Notes: generated from the letters alone by a model not told the origin. Positions 42,247 through 51,295 are shown, numbered from the stretch's first letter. The stretch is 64,000 nucleotides of DNA from Leifsonia sp. ZF2019 (GCF_019924635.1 NZ_CP065037.1:186001-250000); one strand, 5' to 3'. A program made the numbers and translations.

Positions 42247-43107
42247 TCAGGCGGCGTTCAGGCGCGCGAGCTCGTCGGGGGCGAGGATCACATCGACGGC
42301 GGTCACGGAGTCGCGGATCGTCTCGGGACGCGAGGAGCCCGGGATCGGGATGACGTGCGGCCCCTGCGCCAGGTGCCACGCGAGTGCCACGACCTGCGGG
42401 CTGATCCCGCGGGCCGCCGCGACGTCCTTGAACGGCTCGAAGCGGCTCCCGAGCTCGGCCGCGTTCGTGATGCCGCCGAGCGGGCTCCACGGCAGGAAGG
42501 CGATGCCGAGCTCCCCGGTCAGCTCCAGCTCGGGGGCGCTCGATCGGAACGCGGGCGAGAACTGATTCTGCACCGAGGCGAGCCGGCCGCCCAGGATGTC
42601 CTGAGCCAGCCGGATCTGCTCGGGGTTCGCGTTCGAGATCCCCGCGAGGCGGATCACCCCCTCGTCCAGCAGGTCGCGCACGGCGCCGACCGAGTCGGCG
42701 TAGGGCACCTCCGGGTCGGGCCGGTGGAACTGGTACAGCCCGATCGCGTCGCCGCCGAGTCGGGCGAGGGAGGCCTTGGCGGCCTCCTTGATGTACTCCG
42801 GGCGCCCGTTCAGTGTCCAGCTCCCGTCGCCCGGGCGCAAGTGGCCGCCCTTGGTCGCGACGAGGACGGTGGAAGCGTCGCCGCTCCACGTGCGCAGCGC
42901 TTCCGCGATGAGCTCCTCGTTGTGTCCGACCTCATCGGCGTGCAGGTGGTAGGCGTCGGCGGTGTCGATGAAGGTGACCCCGGCGTCGAGCGCGGCGTGC
43001 ACGGTGCGGAGCGAGCGCTCGCGGTCCGGGCGGCCCTCGATCGACATCGGCATGCCGCCCAGCCCGATCGCGCTCACCTCGACGTCGGCGATCCTGCGTG
43101 TCTTCAC
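42247..43107 (-). CDS. Aldo/keto reductase
   Basis: A 286-residue NADPH-dependent reductase of the TIM-barrel AKR superfamily. The tetrad is Asp in FIDTADAYHL, Tyr in the same segment, Lys in VATKGGH and His in YQFHRPDPEVP; the cofactor end reads HVIPIPGSSRPETIRDSV. It resembles the YeaE/AKR11-like group. The substrate is unknown. A second aldo/keto reductase gene lies 40 bp upstream on the same strand, and the pair is probably an operon. Confidence 0.88.
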   Translation of the reverse strand: MKTRRIADVEVSAIGLGGMPMSIEGRPDRERSLRTVHAALDAGVTFIDTADAYHLHADEVGHNEELIAEALRTWSGDASTVLVATKGGHLRPGDGSWTLNGRPEYIKEAAKASLARLGGDAIGLYQFHRPDPEVPYADSVGAVRDLLDEGVIRLAGISNANPEQIRLAQDILGGRLASVQNQFSPAFRSSAPELELTGELGIAFLPWSPLGGITNAAELGSRFEPFKDVAAARGISPQVVALAWHLAQGPHVIPIPGSSRPETIRDSVTAVDVILAPDELARLNAA

Positions 43108-43147
43108 TCTGTTCCTTTCGGTGTCGTTGCGGTCGAGCGCCCGGCGC

Positions 43148-44119
43148 TCACCAGGCGTAGTCTTCGGGGGCCGTCTTGTGGCCCGGGAAGATCTCGTCGA
43201 GACGGGCCAGCGCGGTCTCGTCCAGTTCGACGTGGAGGGCGCGGAGCCCGGCGTTCAGCTGGTCCAGGGTGCGCGGTCCGATGATCGGGCCGGTGACGCC
43301 CGGCCGGCTGAGCAGCCAGGCGAGGGCGATGTCGCCGGGCTCGTGACCGAGCTCGGCGGCGAACGCCTCGTAGGCCTCGATCGCGTCGCGGTGCTCCTCG
43401 AGCGTCTCGGCGGCGCGACCCTCCAAGCGGCGCTTGCCCTCGTTCTGCTTGCGTACCACACCGCCGAGGAGACCGCCCTGCAGCGGCGACCAGGCGATGA
43501 CGCCGATGCCGTTGGCCTGCGCGGCCGGCAGCACCTCCAGCTCCACCTGCCGAGTGAGGAGGTTGTAGATGGACTGCTCGCTGACGAGGCCGAGGAGGTT
43601 GCGCTTGCGGGCCTCCGCCTGCGCGGTCGCCAGGTGCCAGCCGGCGAAGTTGCTCGACCCCGCGTAGAGGATCTTGCCCTGGGCGATCGCGGTCTCGATG
43701 GCCTGCCAGATCTCGTCCCAGGGGGTGTCCCGGTCGACATGGTGGAACTGGTAGATGTCGATGTGGTCGGTCTGCAGACGCTGCAGGCTGGCGTCGAGGG
43801 CACGGCGGATGTTGAGGGCCGAGAGGCGGCCTTCGTTGGGCCAGTCGCCCATCTCGCCGTACAGTTTCGTCGCGAGCACGGTCTTCTCGCGGCGGCCGCC
43901 GCCGAGGGCGAACCAGTCGCCGATGATCGACTCGGTCGCGCCCTTGCCGACATGCTGGCCGTAGACGTTCGCGGTGTCGAAGTAGTTGATGCCGGCCTCG
44001 TGGGCAGCATCCATGATGGTGTGCGAATCCTCCGGCGACGTCTGCGGGCCGAAGTTCATCGTGCCGAGGACGAGGCGGGATACTTTCAGGCCGGACCGGC
44101 CGAGCTGGGTGTACTCCAT
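43148..44119 (-). CDS. Aldo/keto reductase (YghZ/potassium-channel-beta-like)
   Basis: A 323-residue aldo/keto reductase. MEYTQLGRSGLKVSRLVLGT is the typical start, which fixes ATG 44119. The tetrad is Asp in YFDTANVYGQ, Tyr in the same segment, Lys in LATKLYGEMGD and His in YQFHHVDRDTP. WSPLQGGLLGG and GPIIGPRTLDQL complete the family pattern. It is divergent from an MBL-fold hydrolase gene; the function is unknown. Confidence 0.88.
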   Translation of the reverse strand: MEYTQLGRSGLKVSRLVLGTMNFGPQTSPEDSHTIMDAAHEAGINYFDTANVYGQHVGKGATESIIGDWFALGGGRREKTVLATKLYGEMGDWPNEGRLSALNIRRALDASLQRLQTDHIDIYQFHHVDRDTPWDEIWQAIETAIAQGKILYAGSSNFAGWHLATAQAEARKRNLLGLVSEQSIYNLLTRQVELEVLPAAQANGIGVIAWSPLQGGLLGGVVRKQNEGKRRLEGRAAETLEEHRDAIEAYEAFAAELGHEPGDIALAWLLSRPGVTGPIIGPRTLDQLNAGLRALHVELDETALARLDEIFPGHKTAPEDYAW

Positions 44120-44218
44120 GCCGTCAGCATCCGCCCACCCCGGCCGGAAGTCCAACAGGAGGAGTGGATGGGATTATGCGAGCGCGTCGATGAATGCGAA
44201 CGAGGCTACGATCCCAGC

Positions 44219-44845
44219 ATGCGCGAAGTGATCCCGTCCCTGTATCGCGTCGAGTCGGCGCGCGCCGGCAACGCCTACCTCATCGAGGCGGGCGACCGGT
44301 CCGTGCTGGTCGACTCGGGGCTTCCGTCGGGAGCGCGGAGGGTGGTCGCGGAGCTGGCGGCCGCGCGCATCCCACGCCTCACGGACATCGTCCTGACCCA
44401 CTACGACCCCGACCACGTCGGGGCTGCGGCTGCGGTGCAGCGCGAGACCGGGGCGCGGGTGTGGCTCGGCGAGGCGGACGTGCGCATCCTGCGCGGCGAG
44501 GCCGAGCCGCCGACCCGCGTGCGCCGCTGGATGCGGAACGCGGGATGGCTGGGCCGCCCGGCCATCCCGGCGCTCGTCGAGCTGCCGGACGCCGTGGAGA
44601 CCGAGGTCGTGCCGGGACTCGTCGCGGTGCCGGCTCCCGGGCACACGCCCGGACACCATGCGTTCCTCTGGCGTGGGGTCGCGTTCATCGGCGACGCGGC
44701 CCGTGTCTCGCACGGCCGGCTCGTGCACTTCCCCGGCTTCCTGATCAGCGACCGGACGGCCGCCGACGCGACGCTGGGGGCGCTCGCCGCGCGTCGCCCG
44801 CGCCTCGTCTGCCCCGGGCACGGCGCGCCCGCCCGGCTCGCCTGA
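44219..44845 (+). CDS. Metallo-beta-lactamase-fold hydrolase
   Basis: A 208-residue metallohydrolase. The metal motif reads TH-Y-D-P-D-HVG (residues ~60-66), a variant of HxHxDH in which the second His is Asp, as in some glyoxalase II-like groups. Later ligands lie in PAPGHTPGHHAFL, GDAARVSH and CPGHGAP. ATG 44219 is directly followed by MREVIPSLYRVES, the usual N-terminal strand. Substrate unknown; likely a thioester, lactone or phosphate ester. Confidence 0.83.
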   Translation: MREVIPSLYRVESARAGNAYLIEAGDRSVLVDSGLPSGARRVVAELAAARIPRLTDIVLTHYDPDHVGAAAAVQRETGARVWLGEADVRILRGEAEPPTRVRRWMRNAGWLGRPAIPALVELPDAVETEVVPGLVAVPAPGHTPGHHAFLWRGVAFIGDAARVSHGRLVHFPGFLISDRTAADATLGALAARRPRLVCPGHGAPARLA

Positions 44846-44849
44846 GCCG

Positions 44850-44876
44850 CGAGGCGGCCGATTCTCGGCCGCCTCG
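44850..44876. terminator. Strong stem-loop between convergent MBL-fold and epimerase genes
   Basis: CGAGGCGGCCG (44850-44860) pairs perfectly over 11 bp with CGGCCGCCTCG (44866-44876); the loop is ATTCT. It lies just after the MBL-fold stop and 35 bp from the convergent epimerase stop, so it can serve both genes. Confidence 0.7.
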
Positions 44877-44910
44877 GCGTCCAGGGCCCCAGTTCGGGCC
44901 GCCTCGCCGG

Positions 44911-45810
44911 TCAGGCTCCGGGGTAGGCGCCGGCGGCGATGTCCTCGAGGAGGGTGGGACCGGTCGGCTCCCAGTCGTAGCGGGCGCGGGTGAGGGCACT
45001 GGAGGCGGGGATGTCCGCGGCGAAGAAGCCGCCGATCCAGCCGAAGTGGGCGGCCGCATCCTCGGGGGCTATGGAGGCGGTGGGGACGCCGAGCGCCGAG
45101 CCGAACGCCTCTGCGATCTCGCTCGCGGGGATGCCCTCCTCGCCCACGGCATGCACGATCGCGCCGCCCTCCGGTGCGGCCTCGAGGGCGCGCGCGATGA
45201 GGCGGCCGGCGTCGGAGTGGTGCACCGCCGGCCAGCGGTTGGAACCGTCGCCGACATAGCCGGCCACGCCCTTCTCGCGTGCGATACCCGCCAGCACGGC
45301 CGAGAAGCCGTGGTCGCCGACGCCGTGGACGGTCGGCGCGAAGCGGAGCGAGACCGGGCGGACGCCGCGCTCGGCCGACGCGAGCGCGAAGCCCTCGGCG
45401 CCGCCGCGCGGGGAGGCGGGGTCGGAGGAGCGGGGGCCGTCCTCCTCGGTCGCGACGCGGCCGGGAGCCAGCATCGCGATCCCGGATGCGAACAGGAACG
45501 GCCTGTCGGTCCCGGCCAGCTCGTCGAGCATGGTCTCGACCGCGGCGCGCTCCGTGCGCCCGGCCCCTTCATAGTCGGAGAAGTCGTGCTTGAAGGCAAG
45601 GTGGAGCACGGCGTCGGCCTCCGCCGCTCCCGCGCGGAGGCTGGCCAGGTCGTCCAGGCTGCCGGTGCGCACATGGGCGCCGGCAGCCTGGAGGGCGGCG
45701 GCCGAGGCGTCCGATCGGGCGAGCCCGACGACCTCGTGTCCGGCGGCGAGCAGCTCGGGGACGGCGGCCGAGCCGATCCAGCCCGAGGCTCCGGTGACGA
45801 AAACGCGCAT
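44911..45810 (-). CDS. NAD-dependent epimerase/dehydratase-like SDR protein
   Basis: A 299-residue extended short-chain dehydrogenase. Rossmann motif VTGASGWIGSAAV at residues ~5-17. The position of the usual active-site YxxxK reads without a clear Tyr-x-x-x-Lys (SDPASPRGGAEGFAL), so it may be an atypical, NAD-binding-only or regulatory member. WPAVHHSDAGRLIARAL is typical of the YwnB/RfbD-like group. It is divergent from a TetR regulator across two palindromes and is the obvious target of that regulator. ATG 45808-45810 gives the canonical MRVFVTGASG start. Confidence 0.83.
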   Translation of the reverse strand: MRVFVTGASGWIGSAAVPELLAAGHEVVGLARSDASAAALQAAGAHVRTGSLDDLASLRAGAAEADAVLHLAFKHDFSDYEGAGRTERAAVETMLDELAGTDRPFLFASGIAMLAPGRVATEEDGPRSSDPASPRGGAEGFALASAERGVRPVSLRFAPTVHGVGDHGFSAVLAGIAREKGVAGYVGDGSNRWPAVHHSDAGRLIARALEAAPEGGAIVHAVGEEGIPASEIAEAFGSALGVPTASIAPEDAAAHFGWIGGFFAADIPASSALTRARYDWEPTGPTLLEDIAAGAYPGA

Positions 45811-45829
45811 GGGAGGTTCCCTTCCAGTC

Positions 45830-45846
45830 ATGTCAGTGGCTGACAT
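45830..45846. promoter_or_regulatory. Palindromic operator 1 between epimerase and TetR genes
   Basis: A perfect palindrome with 7-bp arms: ATGTCAG and CTGACAT around a 3-bp centre. It begins 20 bp upstream of the epimerase ATG. A near copy lies 15 bp further on. Twin sites of this kind are typical of TetR repressor operators controlling both divergent genes. Confidence 0.8.
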
Positions 45847-45860
45847 CGACGGTAGCACCG

Positions 45861-45877
45861 ATGTCAGCCGCTGTCAT
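45861..45877. promoter_or_regulatory. Palindromic operator 2 between epimerase and TetR genes
   Basis: ATGTCAG and CTGTCAT around a 3-bp centre, the same length and layout as operator 1 with one mismatch between arms. It ends 15 bp upstream of the TetR gene's ATG. The two 17-bp elements are themselves arranged symmetrically, with centres 31 bp (about three helical turns) apart. Confidence 0.8.
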
Positions 45878-45892
45878 CACTAGACTGTGCTC

Positions 45893-46465
45893 ATGGGACG
45901 CTGGGAGCCGGACGCGCAGGGCCGCATGCGTCTGGCCGCGCTCGAGCTCTATCTCGATCCGGGGTTCGAGCAGACCACCGTCTCCGACATCGCGGCACGC
46001 GCGGGCGTGACGGAGCGCACCTTCTTCCGCTACTTCACCGATAAACGCGAGGTGCTCTTCGACGCGACCGGGCAGATGGAGCACGACGTGCTCGCCGTGC
46101 TCGCCGGCCTCCCCGCGGAGATCCCCGCGCTGGAGGCGGCGGAGGAGGCGCTCGCCGAGGGCACGACGATGCTGGAGGAGCGTCGGCCGTATGCGCGGCA
46201 GCGGGCGGCGGCGATCGCGGCCAACGCCAGCCTCCAGGAGCGGGAGCTGCTCAAGCTCGCCCAGCTCGGCGAGGCGGTCACGGCCGCGCTGCGCGCGCGC
46301 GGCACCGCGCATCAGGAGGCTGCGGTCGCCGCCGAAGCGGCCGTCGCGGCCTTCAAGGTCGCCTTCGCCGCGTGGGTCGCCGACGACGCGCCCGGCTCAC
46401 TGGCCGAGCGCGTGCGTCAGGTGATGGGAGAGCTGCGTGCGCTCTCCGTCGTCGTCGCAGAATGA
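45893..46465 (+). CDS. TetR-family transcriptional regulator
   Basis: A 190-residue repressor. N-terminal helix-turn-helix: LAALELYLDPGFEQTTVSDIAARAGVTERTFFRYFTDKREVLFD. The C-terminal ligand-binding domain is all-helical and Ala-rich. ATG 45893 starts the protein MGRWEPDAQGRM; a GTG at 45887 is possible. It most likely binds the two 17-bp palindromes directly upstream, repressing itself and the divergent epimerase. Confidence 0.9.
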   Translation: MGRWEPDAQGRMRLAALELYLDPGFEQTTVSDIAARAGVTERTFFRYFTDKREVLFDATGQMEHDVLAVLAGLPAEIPALEAAEEALAEGTTMLEERRPYARQRAAAIAANASLQERELLKLAQLGEAVTAALRARGTAHQEAAVAAEAAVAAFKVAFAAWVADDAPGSLAERVRQVMGELRALSVVVAE

Positions 46466-46516
46466 CGACGGCGCGCGCCCGCCGAGGCGCGCACGCGTAC
46501 AGCTGCCAGCCGGCGC

Positions 46517-46765
46517 CTACTGCGCCAGCGCGGCCTCGAGCTCGGGGTCCGTCGGCTCGACGAAGTGACGGCCGTCGGGGAACACGACGACGGGGATGTT
46601 GGTCCGCCCGCTGATCGCCTGCGCCCGCTCGGCCTCCTCGGGCCGCGCGACGAGGTCGATGTACTCGTAGTCGGCGCCCAGTCGGTCGAGCAGCGCCTTC
46701 GAGCGGATGCAGTCGCGGCACCAGTCCGCGCCGAACATGGTCAGCTTGTCGAACGATTCGGTCAT
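46517..46765 (-). CDS. Mycoredoxin-like glutaredoxin
   Basis: An 82-residue thioredoxin-fold protein. The redox motif is CRDC (MFGADWCRDCIRSKALLDRLG), a C-x-x-C of the mycoredoxin/NrdH-type group, and NIPVVVFPDGRHFVEPTDPEL carries the cis-proline and the C-terminal contact. It probably reduces mycothiol-mixed disulfides in the cytoplasm; actinobacteria use mycothiol in place of glutathione. ATG 46763-46765 is chosen over a GTG three bases upstream. Confidence 0.85.
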   Translation of the reverse strand: MTESFDKLTMFGADWCRDCIRSKALLDRLGADYEYIDLVARPEEAERAQAISGRTNIPVVVFPDGRHFVEPTDPELEAALAQ

Positions 46766-46774
46766 CACGCCAGC

Positions 46775-47452
46775 CTAGGCGGCCACGCCTGGGAGCCGAC
46801 CGTCCACGACCAGCGTCGCCCTCTCGCGCGTCGCCTCGATGAGGGCGGCGTTGACGCCGTCGACCTCCCGCGCCCACGCGAGGGCGGACTCCGGGGTGCG
46901 GCCGTGACGGGTGTGCCGATCCACGAGTCGGGCCTCGCGTTCAGCTTCCGGCGTCGCGACGAACCAGCTCTCCGCCAGGAGTGGAGGGATGCGCGACCAC
47001 GGGTCCGCATCCACCAGCAGGTAGTTGCCCTCGACCACCACCAGCCGCGTCCCGGGCAGCACGCGGATCGACCCCGCGACCGGCTCGTCCACCCGCCGGT
47101 CGAACGCCGGAGCGTAGACCGGGTCGAGCCGGTCGGTCGCCAGGCGCTGCACGAGCGCCGCGAACCCCCAGGCGTCGAAGGTGTCGATCGCCCCTTTCCG
47201 GTCGCGCCGACCGAGCTGGTCGAGGGTGCCGTTGGCCAGATGGAAGCCGTCCATCGGCACGTGCTGGGCGGTCCCCGGCGTCCCGCTCAGCGCGTCGACG
47301 CGCTCCGCGACCGCGCGCGCCAGCGACGTCTTGCCCGACCCGGGGCTGCCCGCGACGCCCAGCACGGCCCGCGAACCGGCCGGTGCGAGTGCGGAAGCGC
47401 GCCGGGCGAGGGCGTCGAGGTCCAGATCGGCGGGTGGGATGTCGAGAGGCAC
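46775..47452 (-). CDS. P-loop nucleoside/nucleotide kinase family protein
   Basis: About 225 residues. Walker A reads GVAGSPGSGKTSLA near residue 35. HVPMDGFHLANGTLDQLGRRDRKGAIDTFD and LVVVEGNYLLVD match the uridine kinase/pantothenate kinase-like YggC group, which phosphorylate small alcohols or sugars. The substrate is unknown. GTG 47452 is used; a GTG at 47485 would add 11 residues. It is close behind (9 bp) the mycoredoxin gene on the same strand. Located downstream of rhaB, it could be a leftover sugar-kinase function. Confidence 0.82.
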   Translation of the reverse strand: MPLDIPPADLDLDALARRASALAPAGSRAVLGVAGSPGSGKTSLARAVAERVDALSGTPGTAQHVPMDGFHLANGTLDQLGRRDRKGAIDTFDAWGFAALVQRLATDRLDPVYAPAFDRRVDEPVAGSIRVLPGTRLVVVEGNYLLVDADPWSRIPPLLAESWFVATPEAEREARLVDRHTRHGRTPESALAWAREVDGVNAALIEATRERATLVVDGRLPGVAA

Positions 47453-47776
47453 GTCCCCATCATCGCGGTTCGCCGGACCTCCCACAGCACTACGGAACTC
47501 CTGCAGGCGTTCATGCCCGATCCCGGCCCTCCCGCCGCGCGGCGCTACGGAGGATCACGACGTCCGTCACGGGACTCCTCAGAAAACCCCGGCACCTGCC
47601 CGCACGCCTGCGATTGGCTGGACCCCGGCCGGCACACGCGTCGGCCGGGGAGATGGGCGAGCGCCGCGACGCCGATGCGCGAATCGGCGGAGCTGAACCG
47701 GGGGGATCATCCGGAGGTGGATGATCGCGGCTGCGGCGCTCCCCGTCGAACCCGGCCTACGGCGTCCTCCGCCCTC
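47453..47776. other. 324-bp gap between rhaB and the P-loop kinase gene
   Basis: No supported gene. The only clear element is the 9-bp stem-loop at 47623-47650. Frames through it lack family signatures and have irregular codon use. Confidence 0.5.
47623..47650 (-). terminator. Stem-loop downstream of the rhamnose operon
   Basis: CCCCGGCCG (47623-47631) pairs perfectly with CGGCCGGGG (47642-47650); the loop has 10 nt. It lies ~127 nt past the rhaB stop on the minus strand, a plausible end of the rhamnose operon transcript. Confidence 0.6.
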
Positions 47777-49225
47777 CTACCGCCCCGCCGGCTCGTACCG
47801 CACCGGTGCGTAGTGCCGGCCCACCAGCGCGCGCAGCGTCTCCAGGTCGCCGTCGAGCAGCCCCGCGGCGCGGGCCTGGATGAGGGCGTTGCCGAGGGCC
47901 GTCGCCTCGACCGGGCCGGCGAGCACGGGCACGCCGGCCCGGTCCGCCGTCGCCTGGCAGAGGAGGGCGTTGCGCGCACCTCCGCCGACGACGTGGATGG
48001 TGTCGACGGGGACGCCGGAGAGTTCGGAGGCGCGCCGCACGGAGCGGGCGAAGGCGTCGGCGAGGCTCTCGACGATGACGCGGACCATGCCGGCCGGGCT
48101 GGCGGGCGCGCGGCAGTCGTGCTCGGCGAACCAGTCGGCGATGCGGCTCGGGAGGTCGCCGGGCGCGAGGAAGCGGGGGTCGTCGGCGTCGAAGAGGTCC
48201 GTCGGCCGGGGAAGGCCCGCGGCCTCGGCGAGCAGCGTCTCCAGCGTGACGTGGAGGCCGCGGCGCTGCCACTCGCGCAGGGACTCGCTCAGCAGCCACA
48301 ACCCCATCACGTTGTGGAGGTAGCGGACCCGGCCGTCGACGCCCCCCTCGTTGGTGAAGTTGGCCGCGCGCCCCTCCGGGCTGACGACGCGGTGCTCCAG
48401 CTCGACGCCGACGAGCCCCCAGGTGCCGCAGGAGATGTAGGCGGCGCGGGAGGCGTCCATCGGCACGGCCACGACGGCGGACGCGGTGTCGTGCGAGCCG
48501 ACGGCTGTCACGGTCGGCCCGGCGCCGCCGAAAGGCAGGTCGGCGGCGAGGGACGGCAGCAGCGGGCCGACGGCGGAGCCCGCGTCGACGAGCGGTGCGA
48601 ACACGCCGCGAGGCAGGCCGAGGCGCTCGATGAGATCGTCGTTCCAGCGGCCCTCGGCGGTGAGCAGGCCGGTGGTGGAGGCGTTGGTCCGCTCCGCCTG
48701 CTCGATGCCCGTCAGCCAATAGGTGACCAGGTCGGGCACGAGCAGAAAGCGATCCGCACCCTCCAGTGCGCCGACGTCGTGGTCGGCGGCGAGCTGATAG
48801 AGGGAGTTGAACGGCAGGAACTGAAGGCCGCCCTCCCGGTACAGCTCGTCGGGTGCGACGGCCGCGTGCACGAGCTCCACGCCGCGCTCGGAGCGCTCGT
48901 CGCGGTAGTGGTAGGGCTCACCGAGCAGCCGGCCCCGGCGCAGGAGGCCGTAGTCGACGGCCCACGAGTCCACGCCGACGGCGACGAGGCCGGGCTCGGT
49001 GCGGGCGACGGAGCCGAGCCCCTCCAGGATGCTGGTGAACAGGCCGGCGAGGTTCCAGTGCAGGGCCGGACGGTCCCCCTCCCACAGCCGCACGGGCGTG
49101 TTGACGAATCGGGCCGCCTCCGTCAGCTCGAGCGTGTCGGCGCCGACGCGGGCGTGCATGACGCGCCCGCTGGTCGCCCCGAGATCGACGGCCGCGACGG
49201 CGCCCGTGCGCGACGCGGCGGTCAT
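47777..49225 (-). CDS. rhaB: Rhamnulokinase
   Basis: A 482-residue FGGY-family sugar kinase that phosphorylates L-rhamnulose. The N-terminal phosphate loop is AVDLGATSGRVM. The centre shows GVDSWAVDYGLL, GSHDTASAVVAVP and SCGTWGLVGVE, and the ATP end reads IHVVGGGARNALLCQATADRAGVPV. ATG 49225 overlaps the stop of the upstream aldolase/dehydrogenase gene by 4 bp (ATGA). It is the last gene of the rha operon. Confidence 0.94.
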   Translation of the reverse strand: MTAASRTGAVAAVDLGATSGRVMHARVGADTLELTEAARFVNTPVRLWEGDRPALHWNLAGLFTSILEGLGSVARTEPGLVAVGVDSWAVDYGLLRRGRLLGEPYHYRDERSERGVELVHAAVAPDELYREGGLQFLPFNSLYQLAADHDVGALEGADRFLLVPDLVTYWLTGIEQAERTNASTTGLLTAEGRWNDDLIERLGLPRGVFAPLVDAGSAVGPLLPSLAADLPFGGAGPTVTAVGSHDTASAVVAVPMDASRAAYISCGTWGLVGVELEHRVVSPEGRAANFTNEGGVDGRVRYLHNVMGLWLLSESLREWQRRGLHVTLETLLAEAAGLPRPTDLFDADDPRFLAPGDLPSRIADWFAEHDCRAPASPAGMVRVIVESLADAFARSVRRASELSGVPVDTIHVVGGGARNALLCQATADRAGVPVLAGPVEATALGNALIQARAAGLLDGDLETLRALVGRHYAPVRYEPAGR

Positions 49226-51258
49226 CGCAGGAAGGCGGCGGCGACGCCGGCGTCTACGGGGATGTGCAGCCCCGTGGTGTGGTCGAGGTCGCTGGTGCAG
49301 AGCACGAACACGGCGTTTGCGACGTGCTCCGGCAGGACCTCGCGCTTCAGCAGGGTGCGCTGGGCATAGTACTGGCCCAGCTCCTCCTCGGGCACCCCGT
49401 AGACGGCGGCGCGCTTGGCGCCCCAGCCGCCGGCGAAGATCCCGGAGCCGCGGACCACGCCGTCGGGGTTGATGCCGTTGACCCGGATGCCGTGGTCGCC
49501 GAGTTCCGCGGCGAGGAGACGTACCTGGTGGGCCTGGTCGGCCTTCGTGGCGGAGTAGGCGATGTTGTTCGGGCCGGCGAAGAGGGAGTTCTTCGACGAG
49601 ATGTAGACGATGTCACCGCCGAGCTTCTGGTCGATCAGCACCTTGGCGGCGGCGCGCGAGACGAGGAACGATCCCTTCGCCATGACGTCGTGCTGGAGGT
49701 CCCAGTCGGCCGTGGTGGTCTCCAGCAGTGGCTTGGAGATGGAGAGACCGGCGTTGTTCACGACGAGGTCGAGGCCGCCGAAGGCGAGCAGGGCGGCGTC
49801 GACGGAGGCCTGGACGGCCTCCTCGTCGGTCACGTTCGCGACGACGCCGATGGCGACGTCGGTGCCGCCGATCTCGGCGGCGGCCGCCCGGGCCTTCTCG
49901 AGGTCGAGGTCGGCGATGACGACGCACGCCCCCTCGGCGGCGAGGCGGGTGGCGATGGCCTTGCCGATGCCGGAGGCGGCGCCGGTGACCAGTGCGATCC
50001 GGCCCGCGAGCGGCTTCGGCTTCGGGAGGCGGGCCAGCTTCGCCTCCTCCAGCGCCCAATACTCGATGCGGAACTTCTCCGTCTCGTCGATCGGTGCGTA
50101 GGTGGAGAGCGCCTCGGCGCCGCGCATCACATTGATGGCGTTGACGTAGAACTCGCCGGCGACGCGGGCGGTCTGCTTGTTCGCTCCGTAGGAGAACATC
50201 CCGACGCCCGGGATGAGCACGATCGCCGGATCCGCGCCGCGGATCGCGGGGGAGTCGGGGGTGGCGTTGCGGTCGTAGTACGCCTGGTAGTCGGCGCGGT
50301 ACTGCTCGTGCAGCTCCTCGAGCCGGGCGACCGACTCCTCGACCGAGGCGGTGGCCGGCAGGTCGAGGACGAGCGGCTTCACCTTGGTGCGGAGGAAATG
50401 GTCGGGGCAGGACGTGCCGAGCGCGGCGAGGCGCGGGTGCTCGCTCGACGCGAGGAAGTCGAGGACGACGTCGGAGTCGGTGAAGTGGCCCACCTGGACC
50501 CGGTCGGTGGAGGCGAGTGCGCGCAGATGGGGAGCCAGTGCGGCGGCCTTCGCCCGGCGCTCCGCCGCGGGGAGCGCCTCGTAACCGGCCAATGGGGTTC
50601 CGAACGGGTTCGGCCGGCCGTTCGCCGCGATGTACTCGGCGGCGGTGTCGATGATCCAGAGCGAGTTGGCCTCCGCCTCCTCGCTGGTCGCGCCCCACGC
50701 GGTGATGCCGTGGCCGCCGAGGATCGTGCCGATCGCCTCCGGGTTCGCGGCCTTGATCGCCGCGATGTCCAGGCCGAGCTGGAAGCCGGGGCGCCGCCAG
50801 GGCACCCAGACGACCCTGCCGCCGAAGATCGCCTTCGTCAGCTCCTCGCCGTCGGCGGCCGTCGCGATCGCGATGCCGGAGTCGGGGTGGAGGTGGTCGA
50901 CGTGGGCCGCATCCACCAGGCCGTGCATGGCGGTGTCGATCGACGGAGCAGCGCCGCCCTTGCCGTGAAGGGTGTAATCGAACGCGGCGACCATCTCGTC
51001 CTCGCGTTCGACGCCCGGGTAGACGTTCCGCAGCGCGCGCAGCCGGTCCAGACGCAGCACCGCGAGGCCGGACTCCGTCAGTGTGCCGAGGTCGCCTCCG
51101 GAGCCCTTGACCCAGAGGAGCTCGACCGGCTCGCCGGTCACCGGATCGGTCTCGACGCCCTTGGCGGAGGTGTTGCCGCCGGCGTAGTTCGTGTTCTTCG
51201 GGTCGGCGCCGAGGCGGTTCGAGCGGGCGATGAGCGCCGCGACGGTCTCGTTCGTCAT
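49222..51258 (-). CDS. rhaEW: Bifunctional rhamnulose-1-phosphate aldolase / short-chain dehydrogenase
   Basis: A 678-residue fusion. Residues 1 to ~400 are a class II aldolase (zinc-dependent; LGADPKNTNYAGGNTSAKG, then HVDHLHPDSGIAIA) that splits rhamnulose-1-P into dihydroxyacetone-P and lactaldehyde. The C-terminal part is a short-chain dehydrogenase: NAD motif TGAASGIGKAIA near residue 430 and catalytic Tyr in YSATKADQ near residue 568. It should oxidise L-lactaldehyde to lactate. This fusion is known in Bacillus and many actinobacteria. It lies between the esterase and rhaB in the rhamnose operon. Confidence 0.94.
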   Translation of the reverse strand: MTNETVAALIARSNRLGADPKNTNYAGGNTSAKGVETDPVTGEPVELLWVKGSGGDLGTLTESGLAVLRLDRLRALRNVYPGVEREDEMVAAFDYTLHGKGGAAPSIDTAMHGLVDAAHVDHLHPDSGIAIATAADGEELTKAIFGGRVVWVPWRRPGFQLGLDIAAIKAANPEAIGTILGGHGITAWGATSEEAEANSLWIIDTAAEYIAANGRPNPFGTPLAGYEALPAAERRAKAAALAPHLRALASTDRVQVGHFTDSDVVLDFLASSEHPRLAALGTSCPDHFLRTKVKPLVLDLPATASVEESVARLEELHEQYRADYQAYYDRNATPDSPAIRGADPAIVLIPGVGMFSYGANKQTARVAGEFYVNAINVMRGAEALSTYAPIDETEKFRIEYWALEEAKLARLPKPKPLAGRIALVTGAASGIGKAIATRLAAEGACVVIADLDLEKARAAAAEIGGTDVAIGVVANVTDEEAVQASVDAALLAFGGLDLVVNNAGLSISKPLLETTTADWDLQHDVMAKGSFLVSRAAAKVLIDQKLGGDIVYISSKNSLFAGPNNIAYSATKADQAHQVRLLAAELGDHGIRVNGINPDGVVRGSGIFAGGWGAKRAAVYGVPEEELGQYYAQRTLLKREVLPEHVANAVFVLCTSDLDHTTGLHIPVDAGVAAAFLR

Positions 51259-51295
51259 GATGCGTGGGTTCCTTATCGGGGAGGGACGGTCGTGG

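Noticed and set aside
46775..47452. Possible second rhamnose kinase because it lies downstream of rhaB.
   Set aside because: Its motifs fit the uridine/pantothenate-kinase-like YggC group, and a stem-loop and 324-bp gap separate it from the operon.
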